Part shown: positions 24,542 to 37,345 of the stretch, one piece after another
Layout of the letters: each line of letters opens with the position of its first letter
How positions within the stretch are numbered: the first letter of the stretch is position 1
Assembly (NCBI GenBank): GCA_003254885.1
Contig: QANT01002691.1
Span: 1-64,000 of the forward strand
Direction of reading: 5' to 3'
From: Purshia tridentata
Lineage: Eukaryota > Streptophyta > Magnoliopsida > Rosales > Rosaceae
DNA length: 64,000 nt
The notes under the pieces: generated by a model
What the model saw: only the letters and a program-made list of their open reading frames with translations
Databases searched by the model: none
What the model was told of the DNA's origin: nothing
Translations under genes and position numbers: made by a program

Positions 24542-24822
24542 ATTATGTGGAAAAGCATAAATATGAATATTGAGCATGTTTATCGTGTTGCATTTAAGAT
24601 TATAACACATGTGATCGTGGAAAGACAAATTTTTTAAATAAATGTGAAAATTATATTATAGGTATCAGAAATCTGGATTAGAATCCCGGCCCAATTCTTA
24701 CAAGATAAATCTGGCCCATATCTTCTGAACTGGGTCACCTCCGGCGGAGTTCCGTAGCCAGTCCAATAAGCCTGGGGCCTTTTGTTTTTAACCACAACCT
24801 AACTGATATATAGTTTCATCTA

Positions 24823-24856
24823 GGGTTTGTGGATTTTGCGTCGTCGTTTAGGGTTT
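24823..24856 (+). promoter_or_regulatory. Telo-box pair in the eL31 leader/promoter
   Basis: AGGGTTT occurs at 24823-24829 and again at 24850-24856, within 65 bp of the start codon. TGGCCCATA lies further upstream near 24713. Telo boxes with site II motifs are the known signature of plant ribosomal-protein gene promoters, which supports the assignment of the next gene. Confidence 0.6.
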
Positions 24857-24886
24857 TACTTTTCGGCGCAGAACTTCAGAGATACA

Positions 24887-26123
24887 ATGGCGGACAAGTC
24901 GGGCCGAGGTAGAAAAGAAGAGGTCGTCACCAGAGAGTACACCATCAACCTTCACAAGCGCCTCCATGGATGGTATGTAATTAACCCTTTAAATTACAGT
25001 TTCTTCTTTATTTGTAACCTGATTTTTATTTAAAATAGCTCACATGTATGACTCACTTTCCTATAGTAATCTGTGAGTTATGTATGTCTTGTTGAACATT
25101 GGGACTCAATTTAGCTGGTAATGCTATATTGGCTTAATTAGATGTGGCTTGGATTTCAGATTGAACTTAAATTTTATGTAAATAAGAAAATAATATTATC
25201 TTTTGGAGAAGCCCAAAGCCAATATTTGTGCCCTTGTACCATGTAGCTTTTTATATGACCTTTTTAAGACTTTACTTATTTAAATTTTGAAATTCATGGT
25301 TCAAGTATATTGATTAGATGGAAGACATGGCTTGTGAACACTTTAACTCATGGTTAGATTCTGTTCTATTTAGCAACTTAGACAGAATTCCCTTGGTTTT
25401 TCCAGAATTATAAGGTTTGTCATTTTGTACTGTGAGATAGAATTTGGCCTATATTTTTGCGGTGTTTAGCGTATGCAGATGAAAAGGTCTCTATAAATTT
25501 CTTGAGTTACTGCCTTGTGGAAGAACTGTGTCTTCAATTTGATTATGTGAATTGGTTTTTGTAATCTGATTTTCCAATAGTTTCCAAAGCTATTATTAGC
25601 CCTGTTGTGAACACCATTAACAGTATTATTGGTTGAACCCAATCATCTCACAAAGCCTCTAGTGTTAAGGATTCGACTTGATGCTACCCCTGCTTTCCAA
25701 TCAAACGATATGTGTATTCTCATACTGCCATGCTTTCTTTTTGTATTTTCATATTAAAACTTCTGTGCAGACCTTGTCCTATATGAGTTTGTATTACATT
25801 AAAGAGGAAAATGTTACTGATTTGGTTGTTTGTTCTTTTGTAGCACATTCAAAAAGAAGGCACCGAATGCCATAAAGGAGATTCGGAAGTTTGCTCAGAA
25901 GGCTATGGGAACCACTGATGTCAGGGTTGATGTGAAGCTGAACAAGTTCATTTGGAGCCGTGGTATCCGAAGTGTGCCAAGGAGGGTTCGTGTCCGCATT
26001 GCCCGGAAAAGAAATGATGAGGAAGATGCCAAGGAGGAGCTTTATTCTCTAGTAACTGTTACAGAGGTTCCAGCAGAGGGTCTCAAGGGATTAGGCACCA
26101 AGATCATTGAAGCAGATGACTGA
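24887..26123 (+). CDS. RPL31: 60S ribosomal protein L31 (eL31)
   Basis: Two coding exons, 24887-24972 and 25844-26123, are joined by a GT-AG intron of 871 bp in phase 2 and give 121 aa, the usual family length. The protein opens [20 protein letters not shown] and crosses the splice at HGC-TFKKKAP. It contains the conserved [20 protein letters not shown] block and ends KIIEADD. eL31 sits near the polypeptide exit tunnel of the large subunit. The frame runs upstream of 24887 without another suitable start, and the telo-box leader fits this ATG. There is no sign of decay, so this is one functional member of a small plant family. Confidence 0.96.
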
Positions 26124-28060
26124 ACCCTAGCCTCCGCGACTAGATTGTTGGTAATTCATTTTGATTCATATCTATTTTAGTGCAAACTTTGGTAATGTTG
26201 TTTAATTGTTGAGAGAATTAACAGTTTGAGAGGGCACACAGTTAATGTAACTTGGATCACAATCCAATCTATCCAATTGTGACAAATTTTGGTATGAGGT
26301 GGCCATTACTATTCTCTGTTGGCAGCATGAGAGCATATAATATGAGAAATACTTGAATAATCAATGTATTTCTGTTGCCACCGATGCTTTCATATTTCAT
26401 AACATGGCCACCTTGGCATGTGGCGAGCCATTCATTCCAGGTGGTGTTTCATAACATAACTTAGTGTTCACCGTTTGGACCCCTCTTTCTTCAATGCGAA
26501 TAGTACAGTTGGGCCTTGGGCCGTCATTATCTCACTAATGCTTCACGTGTGCTGTCTTTCGCTATACCCATGTATGACGTGGAATTGTCAAATGTATTGT
26601 CAACAGCTGTGTGCAAATGGCCAATTGGGTTTTGTTCTGCAACTGATATTGGAGTAATGGAGTGCCATGATTTTCTGGCATTCAGCTTGTGAGTAGTCTA
26701 TTCTGACTTGCACAATAACGTGAACTGAGTTGATGTATATTTATTAGGGTTTTTTATACAAATACCACCTGAATTATAGGGGTGTGTTCTCGTACCACCT
26801 GAATTTTTTTTTTTACTATTTATCACATGAAGTTATTAATATGTGCCAATATGGCATCTATAATCAATTTTTTTGTTAAATTATTAATTTTTTTCTCAAA
26901 CTTCTTAATTTGCCTTCAAGTATAACAAAGAAAAGCAAAAATTTTTTAAGGGCAAATTAGGAAGTTTGAGAAAAAAGTTGATTTAACAAAAAAATTGACC
27001 GGAGATACCAGATTGGCACATATTGATAATTTCATATGGTAAATAATAAACAAAAAAAATTTGGGTGGTACAGGAGCACACCCCCTATAGACTAGGTGGT
27101 ATTTGTGTAAAAAAGTTTATTTATTATTATCAATAATTATACTCATTTGGTAATTACTATGTCAATTAATTGATCACAAGAATATGATGCTAGAAAACAA
27201 TACTTTGGGAAGCGTTTTAGTGAGAAATTGCTCTTCCAAATTCTTTTTGTCCATTTGCGAGTTTCTCAACAAGGATCTAAATGAATCATGATGAAAATGT
27301 GGTAATAATGAATAGATGATGAAGACATAAAGGCTTGGTTTGGTACATATATTTTCATATGTGTTTAAAGAAGAACAGTGTTCTAATTAGAAGAAAAAAT
27401 ATAAGTTATTTAATCCTACCATTTTTAGAGTGATTATAATGAATAAGTTTTTCTTTATAGTTAGTCTATTTTAATATATGTTATTTTTTCAAATTAAAAA
27501 TTTTTTGTTTGACCACATATAATTTGAGTCATTTATCCTATTTAATCTTATCATATACATTAACGAAGCTAAACGATGCATGCAAGTTTTTGAATTTCAA
27601 AAGTGGGGTACAGTAATGTACTAATCTAAATAGTTTTTTCTTCAATTATTGAATGTTGCTTTTACTATCACATTGCAAAAGTACACAATTTGATTTTCTT
27701 AACTTTAAATGGGAAAGTGACTTCATTTCTAAATTCTGAGGCATTTTCTTGGTAATGAATGATCACATCAATATCAACATATTTGCATGTAATGAGTTGA
27801 CATAATTTACCCTTTTTCCCTTTCAATCACAAAACTCAATTGGGCACGTGAGTAACTGGGCCCCAACCTAATTCTCCATTCATGCAAAAATACGTGCATG
27901 AAAAACGAGCACTTCAATTGTGATCATAATAACAACTTAAGGGTTTAATAAATTTAACGTAATTAAACGTTAAACACACAAACTAATTAATACATAACTC
28001 TCATTTTCTCTCTCTTACTTAATACAAACATCTTCACAAATTAATATAGCTTAGCGTTTA
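26124..28060. other. Spacer between eL31 and the LRR gene
   Basis: The first ~200 bp are probable eL31 3' UTR. Apart from the MITE at 26747-27117, the stretch is AT-rich with no supported gene. The LRR gene ends at 28064 on the opposite strand, so the two genes converge here. Confidence 0.5.
26747..27117. mobile_element. Mutator-like MITE with 9-bp target duplication
   Basis: The two halves are long imperfect inverted repeats: left CAAATACCACCTGAATTATA and its continuation mirror right TAGACTAGGTGGTATTTG, with arms of about 160 bp around a short A-rich centre. TATTTATTA is present exactly at both edges (26738-26746 and 27118-27126). A 9-bp duplication and very long terminal inverted repeats are the signature of Mutator-superfamily elements. 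At 371 bp it has no coding capacity and would depend on an autonomous relative. The arms differ by scattered substitutions, so insertion is not very recent. Confidence 0.85.
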
Positions 28061-28063
28061 GTA

Positions 28064-29164
28064 TTAGCAAGCTCGTAAAGGCTTCCCACACAGACAATCG
28101 TTGTAACTAAACGACGACGCTTCCAGATGATCGAACGGCGACCCGGCCGGAATTTTTCCACAGAGGTGGTTATGGCTCAAATCCAAGTGCCCGATATACG
28201 AAGCCAGAGATATCGACTTCGGGATCGTCCCCTTGAGCTTATTGTACGATAAATCGATCATGGTGAAGTACGACCTCGGCCCAAATACATTCGGTATAGA
28301 ACCCTCGAGCGAGTTTCGGCTCAAGTTCAAGTTGCTAATGCCCGATACGACCAAACTCGGTGGTATACTGCCCGATATTTTGTTACAGTCCAGATTTAAC
28401 GTTGCGAGAACCGCCATTTTGCCTATTGACGCCGGAATCGGACCCGAAAGCTGGTTTAGAGAAAGATCCAGATCCGCTAGACGGTAAATTTGCGAAATCG
28501 AATCCGGGATTGTTCCGGTGAGCAGGTTTCGGCTCAGCAAAGCCCGGCTCAGCATACTGAGTCGACCGAAATCTCGGGGTAGCTCGCCGGAGATTCGGTT
28601 GTTTCGAAGGTCGAGATGCATGAGACTGGAGAGACTCGTGAGCGACACCGGGATTCTGCCGGTGATGAGGTTATCGGCAACGTTAAGGACCGTTAGTCGC
28701 TGGAGCCGGCCGATACCGAAAGGTATCTCGCCGGAAATTCGGTTTCCGATGAGATCGAGGACTCGGAGAAACGGTAACCTTGTGATACACGGAGGAATCT
28801 CGCCGGAGATTCCCTTCCAGTCTGCGATGGTGACGCTGGAGAGGCGGGTGAGCTTGCAGATGGCGGGCGAGATCGACCCGGTCATGTACCCGGTTCGGTG
28901 GGCCCGCTCAAAGATTGGGTCCTCGGACTCGCCGCGGAGGCTTATGTCGGCGACACGACGGGTCTCCGGGTCGCAGCTAACGCCGTACCATTTGTGGCAA
29001 CAGTCTGTGCCTGTCCAAGAGTTGAAGATTCCGAGATAAGGTTCGTGGAGGGCCGCTTTGAATGCGAGAAGGGCGGCCCGGTCAGACAGCGGACAGGCCC
29101 AAACAGCCCAAGTAGTGGCGAAGACTACAGCAACTATCAAGTGCAGGCGCACAGCTGTTCCCAT
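28064..29164 (-). CDS. DRT100-like secreted leucine-rich repeat protein
   Basis: Intronless, 366 aa. A signal peptide (about 1-23) is followed by an LRRNT_2 cap (PLSDRAALLAFKAAL to the CCHKWYGVSC pair), then about ten plant-type LRRs with the LxxLxLxxNxISGxIP consensus (about 75-340). A cysteine cap ends CLCGKPLRAC. No transmembrane segment or kinase follows, so it is an extracellular LRR-only protein of the group containing Arabidopsis DRT100 and resembling polygalacturonase inhibitors. DRT100 was named from complementation of bacterial repair mutants; a true DNA-repair role is doubtful given the secretion signal. The frame continues upstream through a (CT)n tract without an ATG, so the start at 29164 is chosen. 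The gene is GC-rich compared with its surroundings. Confidence 0.9.
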   Translation of the reverse strand: MGTAVRLHLIVAVVFATTWAVWACPLSDRAALLAFKAALHEPYLGIFNSWTGTDCCHKWYGVSCDPETRRVADISLRGESEDPIFERAHRTGYMTGSISPAICKLTRLSSVTIADWKGISGEIPPCITRLPFLRVLDLIGNRISGEIPFGIGRLQRLTVLNVADNLITGRIPVSLTSLSSLMHLDLRNNRISGELPRDFGRLSMLSRALLSRNLLTGTIPDSISQIYRLADLDLSLNQLSGPIPASIGKMAVLATLNLDCNKISGSIPPSLVVSGISNLNLSRNSLEGSIPNVFGPRSYFTMIDLSYNKLKGTIPKSISLASYIGHLDLSHNHLCGKIPAGSPFDHLEASSFSYNDCLCGKPLRAC

Positions 29165-29177
29165 CTTTGAAAGGTTT

Positions 29178-29225
<48 letters not shown>
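29178..29225. repeat. (CT)n microsatellite in the LRR gene leader
   Basis: About 23 CT units lie immediately upstream of the LRR start codon; read as mRNA it is a GA tract in the 5' UTR. Such leaders are common in plants. The in-frame ERERER reading upstream of the ATG has no initiating ATG. Confidence 0.9.
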
Positions 29226-29228
<3 letters not shown>

Positions 29229-29400
29229 ACTATATCTCTATCTCTAGCAAGTGTTTTCAAAGTGTTTGTTTGTTTGTCTGAAAGAGTATAGAAGTGGAAT
29301 TGATGAATTGCACTGAAGCTGTGTGAGTTGAGTCATGTGATGTCAGGTTTGGGGAGTGAATGAAGGATGGGCATGGGGGACTCACTGATTGAGTAGGTTT

Positions 29401-29407
29401 ATTTATA
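29401..29407 (-). promoter_or_regulatory. TATA box of the DRT100-like gene
   Basis: On the minus strand CTTTATAAATAAA occurs about 240 bp upstream of the ATG. It predicts transcription from about 29375 and a leader of about 210 nt that includes the GA tract. Confidence 0.55.
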
Positions 29408-31434
29408 AAGAGTCAGATTATTATTTTATGACGGTTTTGCCCCTAACGTGGGGTGACGAGAGGTTGGACAACTCTCATTTTCATCTCATGCTTCCTGGAA
29501 TTCATATATTGTATTATTGCCACATCACAAGATTCACAACATATAATTAATATTTGAAAATATGTGTGACTGTGCGTGTGTGTGTTTTATTGACAAAAGA
29601 TTTGGAGCTCATGATCACATACATAAAGATTAGAATAGTTGATACAGGTTGAGAAAATGATAGTTTACCCGTGTCAAGTAGTGATAAAGGATAAACTTTT
29701 AAGTATAAATAAAAATAGATTTAGAATAGGTGTAGCATTTGGCATTTAAGAAAGAGAAGGTGAGGATGAAATTTGAGGGTTGAGGTGGGGCTTAATACTA
29801 ATAATTGAAATGGTATAGCGTATACAGCTGAACATGGAGGCATGAGGTGGGGTGTGGGAGAAGATAAGCTTTGCACCTTGGGCGCCTGCCTTTGCCTTTG
29901 GCAGGGAGTACGATGAGAGTTGAACCACATGGCAGCCTGAGGTCCATAATTTATTAATTTCTTTTTTTCTTTTTAGTAGAACTTAAGTTATTAACTTAAT
30001 TATATAAGTTAGAGAGAGAGACAGAGAATATTAGGTTCACTCATAAATTTCTGTCAGTATGACAAGGCTACGAATCTGCATAAAACCAAGTTCTGACTTT
30101 GAGTTAATTCAATTCAATTCATTGGTAACAAAGGCAGGTCCAGTGAATGGAGAAAACACCATAGTCCATAGGTTCCAAATCTGTATGCACTAATACTATA
30201 GTGATTCTGTGATTGTTCAGGCCATTGCTATTATGTGTTCTATGAATTGATGTTGATGAATTCAATGAACTTACTTGGGTTAATATATATGCTAATTTAA
30301 TTAGGACACTGTTAATTGATGTCAAACTTTTGGGTCTTGAATTCAATTATGATTCATTTATAGTTGTCGCTAGCAGTACCTGAATCTTTGTCTCCCCTAT
30401 GAGAATCATAAATTTTGTATTTTTCAGTGAGTAGTCGATTACAATAAATTCCCTATAAGTACTTGAGATGTGAGAGGCAATTTTCCCCTATTAATTGAAT
30501 TAGGGGCATGCATCATGGATGGTCCAAAGCCTCTATCATCAAACAGTAGAAACTGGCCCATGCTAGGATTGGAGATCATGCTTGTGGACCATATTTTATA
30601 TTGTGGATGAGGACGATCATGTGAATACAAGCCACCCTCAGTCCATGCATGTTTTCAGGATGCCAAACAAACCAAAAGTAATGTCGACGAATGACTTGAA
30701 AACATGCATATATATCTATCTCCAATTATAATTTCATGATATTTATTCCTCTCTACTGTTAAAAAGTGTTTACACTATTTAGTTTAATTGTCTTCATAGT
30801 CATATCAAATTATACATACATATTGATATAAAACTGGTCTAACAAGTTTTTAGCTTTAGTTTAATTGCAGCTTCTTGCTGATGTTTTAGACTTGTTTTCT
30901 TGTGATCTATGTGCATGTTTTGGTTTTTGTTCTGTTTAAAATATTGGTTGGATAAATTCCCTTCATTCATTAAAATTATATATAAAAATGAGCTACATTA
31001 ATTGCAGAATATTATCTGCAAGTCTTAATTCATGTATTGATTGCAATAATGTTAAGTACTTAAAACTATATTTATCTTGGTCGGTGCTATTTAACTTGCC
31101 GCAGTTATTGAAATATCTTTCAAAGAATGTCGTTTCCTGGAAAAAGGCATGAGCTATAATTGGGTCCCTGTTTTATGTTTTTCCCAATGTACATCATGGA
31201 GATCATTAGATGTAATGTAAGCTAGTAGTCTAAAGGAGAAAAGGTAATGGACGATTGGACCCCCATTGAATTGCATCAATTATTAAGATTGTTGTAGGGA
31301 ACTTAGTAAAAGGTACCTGTTGCCATTATTCAAAAAGAGAAAGAAAAATAGCAATCTGTGTTCCTTTGCATGTGACTGTGTGTTTGTATGTGTACATGAC
31401 TACATGGTTTTGTAACCAGAAGATATAAAATAGT

Positions 31435-31468
<34 letters not shown>

Positions 31469-32352
31469 TTTTTGTAACCTAAATTGTTATGTTTGGGCAA
31501 CCATAAAATGTTTAATATATATACAACAAGATTATTATTGCTTAATCATACCTTTTTAATACCCATATATTCATATTGACACTTGATCCTGTTGCCTCAT
31601 AACATTATTCCCTTGCAATAATGGGATTAATATGTGCTAGTTGACCAACAATTTGAGCACAAACTTGATTTTCACAATTAAATTATTGGCTTGGAAGAAC
31701 CTTATCCACAAGATTCTCTTTAATGGAAGACATGAAATAAGTTATAAATAAATGAATATATATGAATTTGTTTCTCCTAAAATTTGGCATTATGATGATC
31801 TGACTGAGTGACAATTTGACAAACTAGCCGACATGCATGTTAAATAATAGAATAGATGAAAAGTGTTTAGTACACAAAAGTTGCATCCATCCATATATTG
31901 ATTCAATAATATATAAATAAACAAAAAATGTTTGTGCATGGAAAGAGGAAATGAGTAAAGAAAAGGGTTTGATTGGATTCTGTGTCTTTAGGTTTTGCAG
32001 TAGCAGTTGTTGATTGTCATAGTCATAGACAAAGGAAATGATCTTGTATTTTAATTTTAATTTTTTTTTTATTTTCCAAATTAGAGATTTTGCAAAAGAT
32101 TTGAAGATTTGAATTTAAATTGACCAAACTATAATCATGCCTTTTCTATAGTGACGTGATTGTATGATTGACAGTGGCTAATTGGCTATGCATCATATGC
32201 ATGTGGTGTGCATGTGCTAGAGATCTGCCACCACAACCCAGAAGCTTCTTGGGAAGAGAATCAAGAGATAATAATGTTTAAATAGGTAACTATTATATTC
32301 ATTTCAAACAAAGATGCAATCTTCGTTTCAACAGACTGTCTGCAGCCCGTTA

Positions 32353-32384
32353 ACTTGCACCGGCCAAAACTTGCACCGGCCAAA
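32353..32384. repeat. 16-bp direct repeat, two copies
   Basis: ACTTGCACCGGCCAAA is present twice head to tail, followed by a partial third copy (ACTTGC). It is unusually GC-rich for this spacer. No function is evident. Confidence 0.85.
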
Positions 32385-35300
32385 ACTTGCTCGGATGGGC
32401 TTTGACCCGATTCAGATTAAAAAACAGCTCAAACCAATCCACTTGGCCCAAAATTGAGAAGCCGATTTGTTTTTTTTTGCGCTGCTATTTACACACTTTT
32501 TTTTTTTGGGTTGAAGCCAATTAGTATATATTTGCCATATTTTAGGCCGTTGATGAAATTTTTTAACGATTAATAGATTAACTAGGATATTTTCGAAAGA
32601 ATAACATTAATTTTTTTAAAAAAAATTACATGTACGTACTTTTTAAAAGTAAGATATTGCATCAAGTTTTGAGAGATCAAATTGTCAAATTTAATAAATT
32701 GATCAAATGATCAACCTGATTCAGAGAAAAAGAATATTGTTATACTTGTCTTCGAGAATAGATATTATCAAGAACGTTAAGCTAAATAACTATTTATTAA
32801 ATACTGAAAAAAGGTACTTGTACAGTATTTATTCCCAACATTCCCCATTTCCCCTGGTGTCTTTGATTTATTGGCACAATGTACAACCACACGATGACAT
32901 TTCCTTGTGAAATTTCAGATTTGTCATTATATTTTGTTTTAATTGATTAATGGTGAGCAAAAACAAGATGAGGATGTTTTGGGTGAGCCATGTTATATAT
33001 ATATATAAATATTTTTGGGTGGTATCTAGGGGAGTGAACAACAATTGAGAAGAAAACAAGTCCCATGTTGATGTTGAGGTTGATGAGCAATGAGAACCCA
33101 AATAGTTAGGAACTTTGCATGTGAAAATTGCAGTCTTGCGCCTGACATGCCCATAACAACCTGCCAATTCATTGAATTCACTATTTTCCCTTAAGTCGCG
33201 TAATGTTGTGTCGGAGAGAGAGAGGGTTCATTTTCCTGGTCACCCTCAAAATATGGTGAATGATTTTCATGATTTAAGTATTTTTTTGTCGGCTTGGGTT
33301 GGGTACCCAGCCCTAGGCCCCTAGTACCCTCTACTGCCTTATCCCTTAGAAAATTAATTTTATGAGAGCCATATTGAGTTTTGAATAACATGTCAAAACT
33401 TACAAGCAACTTTAATTAGAATAAGTGACCCTCATATCTGCCTCGACTACTTTTTATGTAGCATGTTACTTTGAAACTCCTCACCAAAGTCATTATCATA
33501 ATACTTACTTTTGCCATCAACAATTAAGAATGTATAGGTCGTTTATATAGGTTATAGATCATATATATCATATCTAGGCGGTTAGCTTACTATATAATAC
33601 ATATACTATAATATGAAATTGAATTTACAAAGATGTTTGCAAGTTAAGCTCTTAATTAAGATCGGCCCATTACGCTTTGTTTCGTTGACCAAATAACTGG
33701 TGTAGAGATTAGTGTTTGGTTAATTGATCAAGATGTTAATCAAAAATGAAGGCCCAATTTTTTAGGATGCCCAAGAATGTAGATGGGCCTATTTATCCGC
33801 TATCGACCATTCCATCCAAGCTAGAGGGTGTTGGCAGAAACTTCGATTCCAACCCAACCAAATTTTGCTGGAGCATGGCTGTTAAGCCCATATTCTCCGA
33901 CCATCCAGAACAATTTCATTATTATTCATTTGTATGTAACACATTTAGTGATCATATTTGTGAAAAAGTTCACATAAATTCCATTGTTATGAGATATGGG
34001 ATCAATAATTTAGTTATCAAATAAGGTAAAAGTAGTTTTACTTTTTATCGGAATAACTTGGTACAGCCAATAAAGAAATATATAAAAAAACAGTTGGTAC
34101 GAAAAGAAATAATTATTTGTGAGTTGTAGGCTTGCCCATTTCGGGGAAAGAATCGATTCCATGATTTAGATTCCCATTTTCATATTATGACAATGAGAAG
34201 GGTGACATTTCTAGTATCTGTACAGTTTAAAATTTGACACTCCATTCCTCCAATTAATCATCCAATCCAATTCCCTGCATGGCCCATGAATTCCATTCCC
34301 TCCATTCCTACCATTTCATGTACGATTCATTCACTTCTCATCCTCACTTTCCTTCAACTGCTATATGGTGCCAAGAAAACAACACGTACTCAAAAGAAAA
34401 AACATATATAATAATTTAATACACTTAATTATTACGTAAATATTGCTTGATGATCCCTCTAGTTGCTAATACTAAATTAATTATTGGGATGGAGAATTTA
34501 TTTTTCTTTGAATTTATATGTGTTAACATTTTATTTGTTAAATTCCAAGTATTGTAATTGTTAGTACAGGTGTTGGCACGACCCGCCGTCACTATTCGAT
34601 CATTTGACGAGTCGCCTTTCACCCCTGACAGGACAGGTTCAACTATTCTAATGGTGATGATTAACATTTAACTATGCTCACATTGATTTGCGTCGATATC
34701 AAAGGAGGGACCTCGGTTGAAATTGAAATGCATCAACAATCAGCATCAAGTCATGTTCTATTTTATATGAAATTGCCTTTGTCTCCGTTAACAAAAAATT
34801 GTGTGGACAGCAGGTCTTTCCAGCCACGCACCATTGAAAAATATTAAATTAATGTGCGTGGACCATTACTCATGAATTGACTACCAAACTTAATTTAATT
34901 CCTTTCAAAACTAGATAAACCTTCTTTCTCTCATTTATTTCTTTTTTGAAACCAACCTCTTTTTCTTCTTAATACATATAATATAAAAGTATATACTTTG
35001 TAGCTCAAATGGCATTGCCACGTAAAGTACATTCTTCGCCAAAAAAACAAAAAAAACTTGGAATAGTATTAATTTCATATTTAAAGAGTTAAGTGTCTAA
35101 TCAAATTATAAATATTTATTTATTAAAAAGATAAAGAATTCAAATTTGAGACATTTTCATTATTAATTAGAGAATACATACTACTAGACTAATAGTTAGG
35201 TGGCAATTATAAATACTCATTTTAAGTTTCTCTATCTGTTAATTTAATATTTAAATATAAAAACCAGAGTGTTATGTTATATTTTTTTTTGTAAAATATT

Positions 35301-37020
35301 AGCAACAAAATATATTTGTGAAAACTCGATTTTACCTAACAAGTGATATGATATGTTATAAAAGAATGTAAGAAAATGAAATTATTGTAAGGGTAAACAC
35401 TGTTATTTATACTTATGGTGGGTCCTACATTCATCACATTCCATTCTATGCTGTGACACGTATAGCATTGAGTAGTAATGTTTTGCATCACTTAGATATA
35501 AATTTATAATTATCCATTGAATTATACAACATTATCTAATAATATAATCCCAATTCCTTAATCTCCACTCAACACTGTTTGTCACCTTGTGATTTGATTA
35601 ATCAAACAAGATCTCAAGCCTAGTTAATTAACTTAATACATTTGGAGATTCTAATAGGCCACAAAGTAAACTAGAGTATTCTCCGATAAGCTGTCATTAA
35701 CATTTTTTTACGGTCAAGATATTTGATAATCTAATGTGATTACACGTGCTTAAGCACCATAAGTGAAAAGTTAATGCTCTAGAACTATCCTTTGAGAAAA
35801 GCTTAAACAGAAGATTAATCTTTTTTTTTTTTTGGCCAAGAAAAGATTAATCTTTCAAATAGAAGAAATTATGTACTTAGTAATAAACTAATAACAACGA
35901 ACGACCTGACACAAATTATATAAGAGCAATGGTTGATCTCACTTAATTCGTAATCAATGGCTTTAATAAGATAAGTTTGAGCTTAATGATACCCACTTAA
36001 TTTCGATATAAGATGATGATTTTGTCTTTTAGTAGAAGGGTTGCGTTCCCCTACGGCCCTACTTGTTTATATGTGTATATTATATATAAGACTCCGCGTG
36101 GCAACAATCAGCATTGGTCCCCCACTGGGCCACTATGTAGCAAAAGAACCATTTCTTTAAGCACCAAAATGAAAAATGTAACCCTTTGTTTTGAAAACAT
36201 AAAATTCAATTCCCAAAATTCAATTCCCAGCATCTGTAGCACATGCACATCATTAATTATTAAGTAAAAAATAATTCCCTCCAGATTTATAAATCTAACA
36301 GCAGATTATTATTTTTTGTTCAGTCTCTCCAAAAGTGGTGGAGGATTCGTCATTAATTTTCTGGTTTTCTGTGAAGTGGAGGAAATAATAATAATTATTT
36401 TTTTGGTCTGAAATAATTAAATATTTCATCTTACCATATTTAATACCGGGATCAATTCTATGGGACTTCTCGTTCCCGAAAAAAGTATAATTTGATTTTA
36501 CATGTTGTGTTCCCATTTCTATCCCTTTTTTGTGTTCCCATTTGCGGGACCCAACCTAAACTAGCCAGGCACCCAAAATTTTCCCCCACTTCTCCATGAG
36601 GGTATTTTGGGAATTAATGTGGGCAGAAAAAATTGTGAAATTCCATTGAGATTTACCAAATTGATCAGCGCATTCAAATATTGTTTTGGCACCTTTATGT
36701 AGAATGTCTAAAAATGATGCTGAATTAGTGTTAATAGACAATGATTGCGAATTATATGAAGGGTGGGTGGTTTGACAGCATGACCGGCACCGCTGCTATT
36801 GACGGTAGCCAAGAAGACAAGGTAGAGTGTTGGTCAAACAAGGCCACTGCTTGTTGCCTTGTTGGCCATACCAAAGACTAATACTAGTGCTCAATGCCGG
36901 TCTTAAATTTTGTGTTTTTTTGGTTAGATTTGGAATGTTCTTTTGTTGTCCAACTCCAATAGGTGTGTCATGTCAGGGTCTCAGTTTTTTTTTAATAAAA
37001 AATAATTTTATTTAAAATCA

Positions 37021-37345
37021 ACATGTAATGATTATAAAATCTATTTTTGAACTTTTAATAATAATTAAACTCTTTACTCATTCATAAAACACCCCACTTA
37101 ATTAGTGTTAAACCCATCATTTAAAAATATAGGTGGTTATCTCTCTCTCTCGCTCTCCCCATCTCCTTCTCCGAAACATGTAATGATTATAAAATCTATT
37201 TTTGAACTTTTGATAATAATTAAACTCTTTACTCATTCATAAAACACCCCACTTAATTAGTGTTAAACCCACCATTTAAAAATATAGGTGGTTATCTCTC
37301 TCTCTCTCTCTCTCTCGCTCTCCCCATCTCCTTCTCCGATCAAAC
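37021..37345. repeat. 155-bp tandem duplication with variable CT tract
   Basis: ACATGTAATGATTATAAAAT begins at 37021 and again at 37176. Both copies end in a CT microsatellite followed by CGCTCTCCCCATCTCC. Outside the CT tract only about two substitutions separate them, while the second CT tract is longer by about six units. The duplication is recent and non-coding; an ORF at 37288-37470 that starts in the second CT tract is not convincing. Confidence 0.9.

Noticed and set aside
29165-29260. N-terminal extension of the LRR protein with an ERERER run
   Set aside because: The frame is open through the CT tract but has no ATG upstream of 29164, and the signal peptide begins at the chosen start.
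28233-29291. Plus-strand ORFs antisense to the LRR gene (up to 173 codons)
   Set aside because: The minus-strand frame encodes a complete DRT100-like protein; the plus-strand readings are arginine/serine-rich shadows of the LRR repeat.
30460-30620. Possible miRNA hairpin (ATGGTCCA/TGGACCAT)
   Set aside because: Only 8 bp of clean pairing and no match to conserved miRNA families that I could recall (156-408 series).
33191-33409. 72-codon minus-strand ORF
   Set aside because: No homology recognised, no splice partners, and composition typical of AT-rich spacer.
34995-35045. Possible SINE head (TAGCTCAAATGG)
   Set aside because: Only an A-box-like match; no B box or target duplication.
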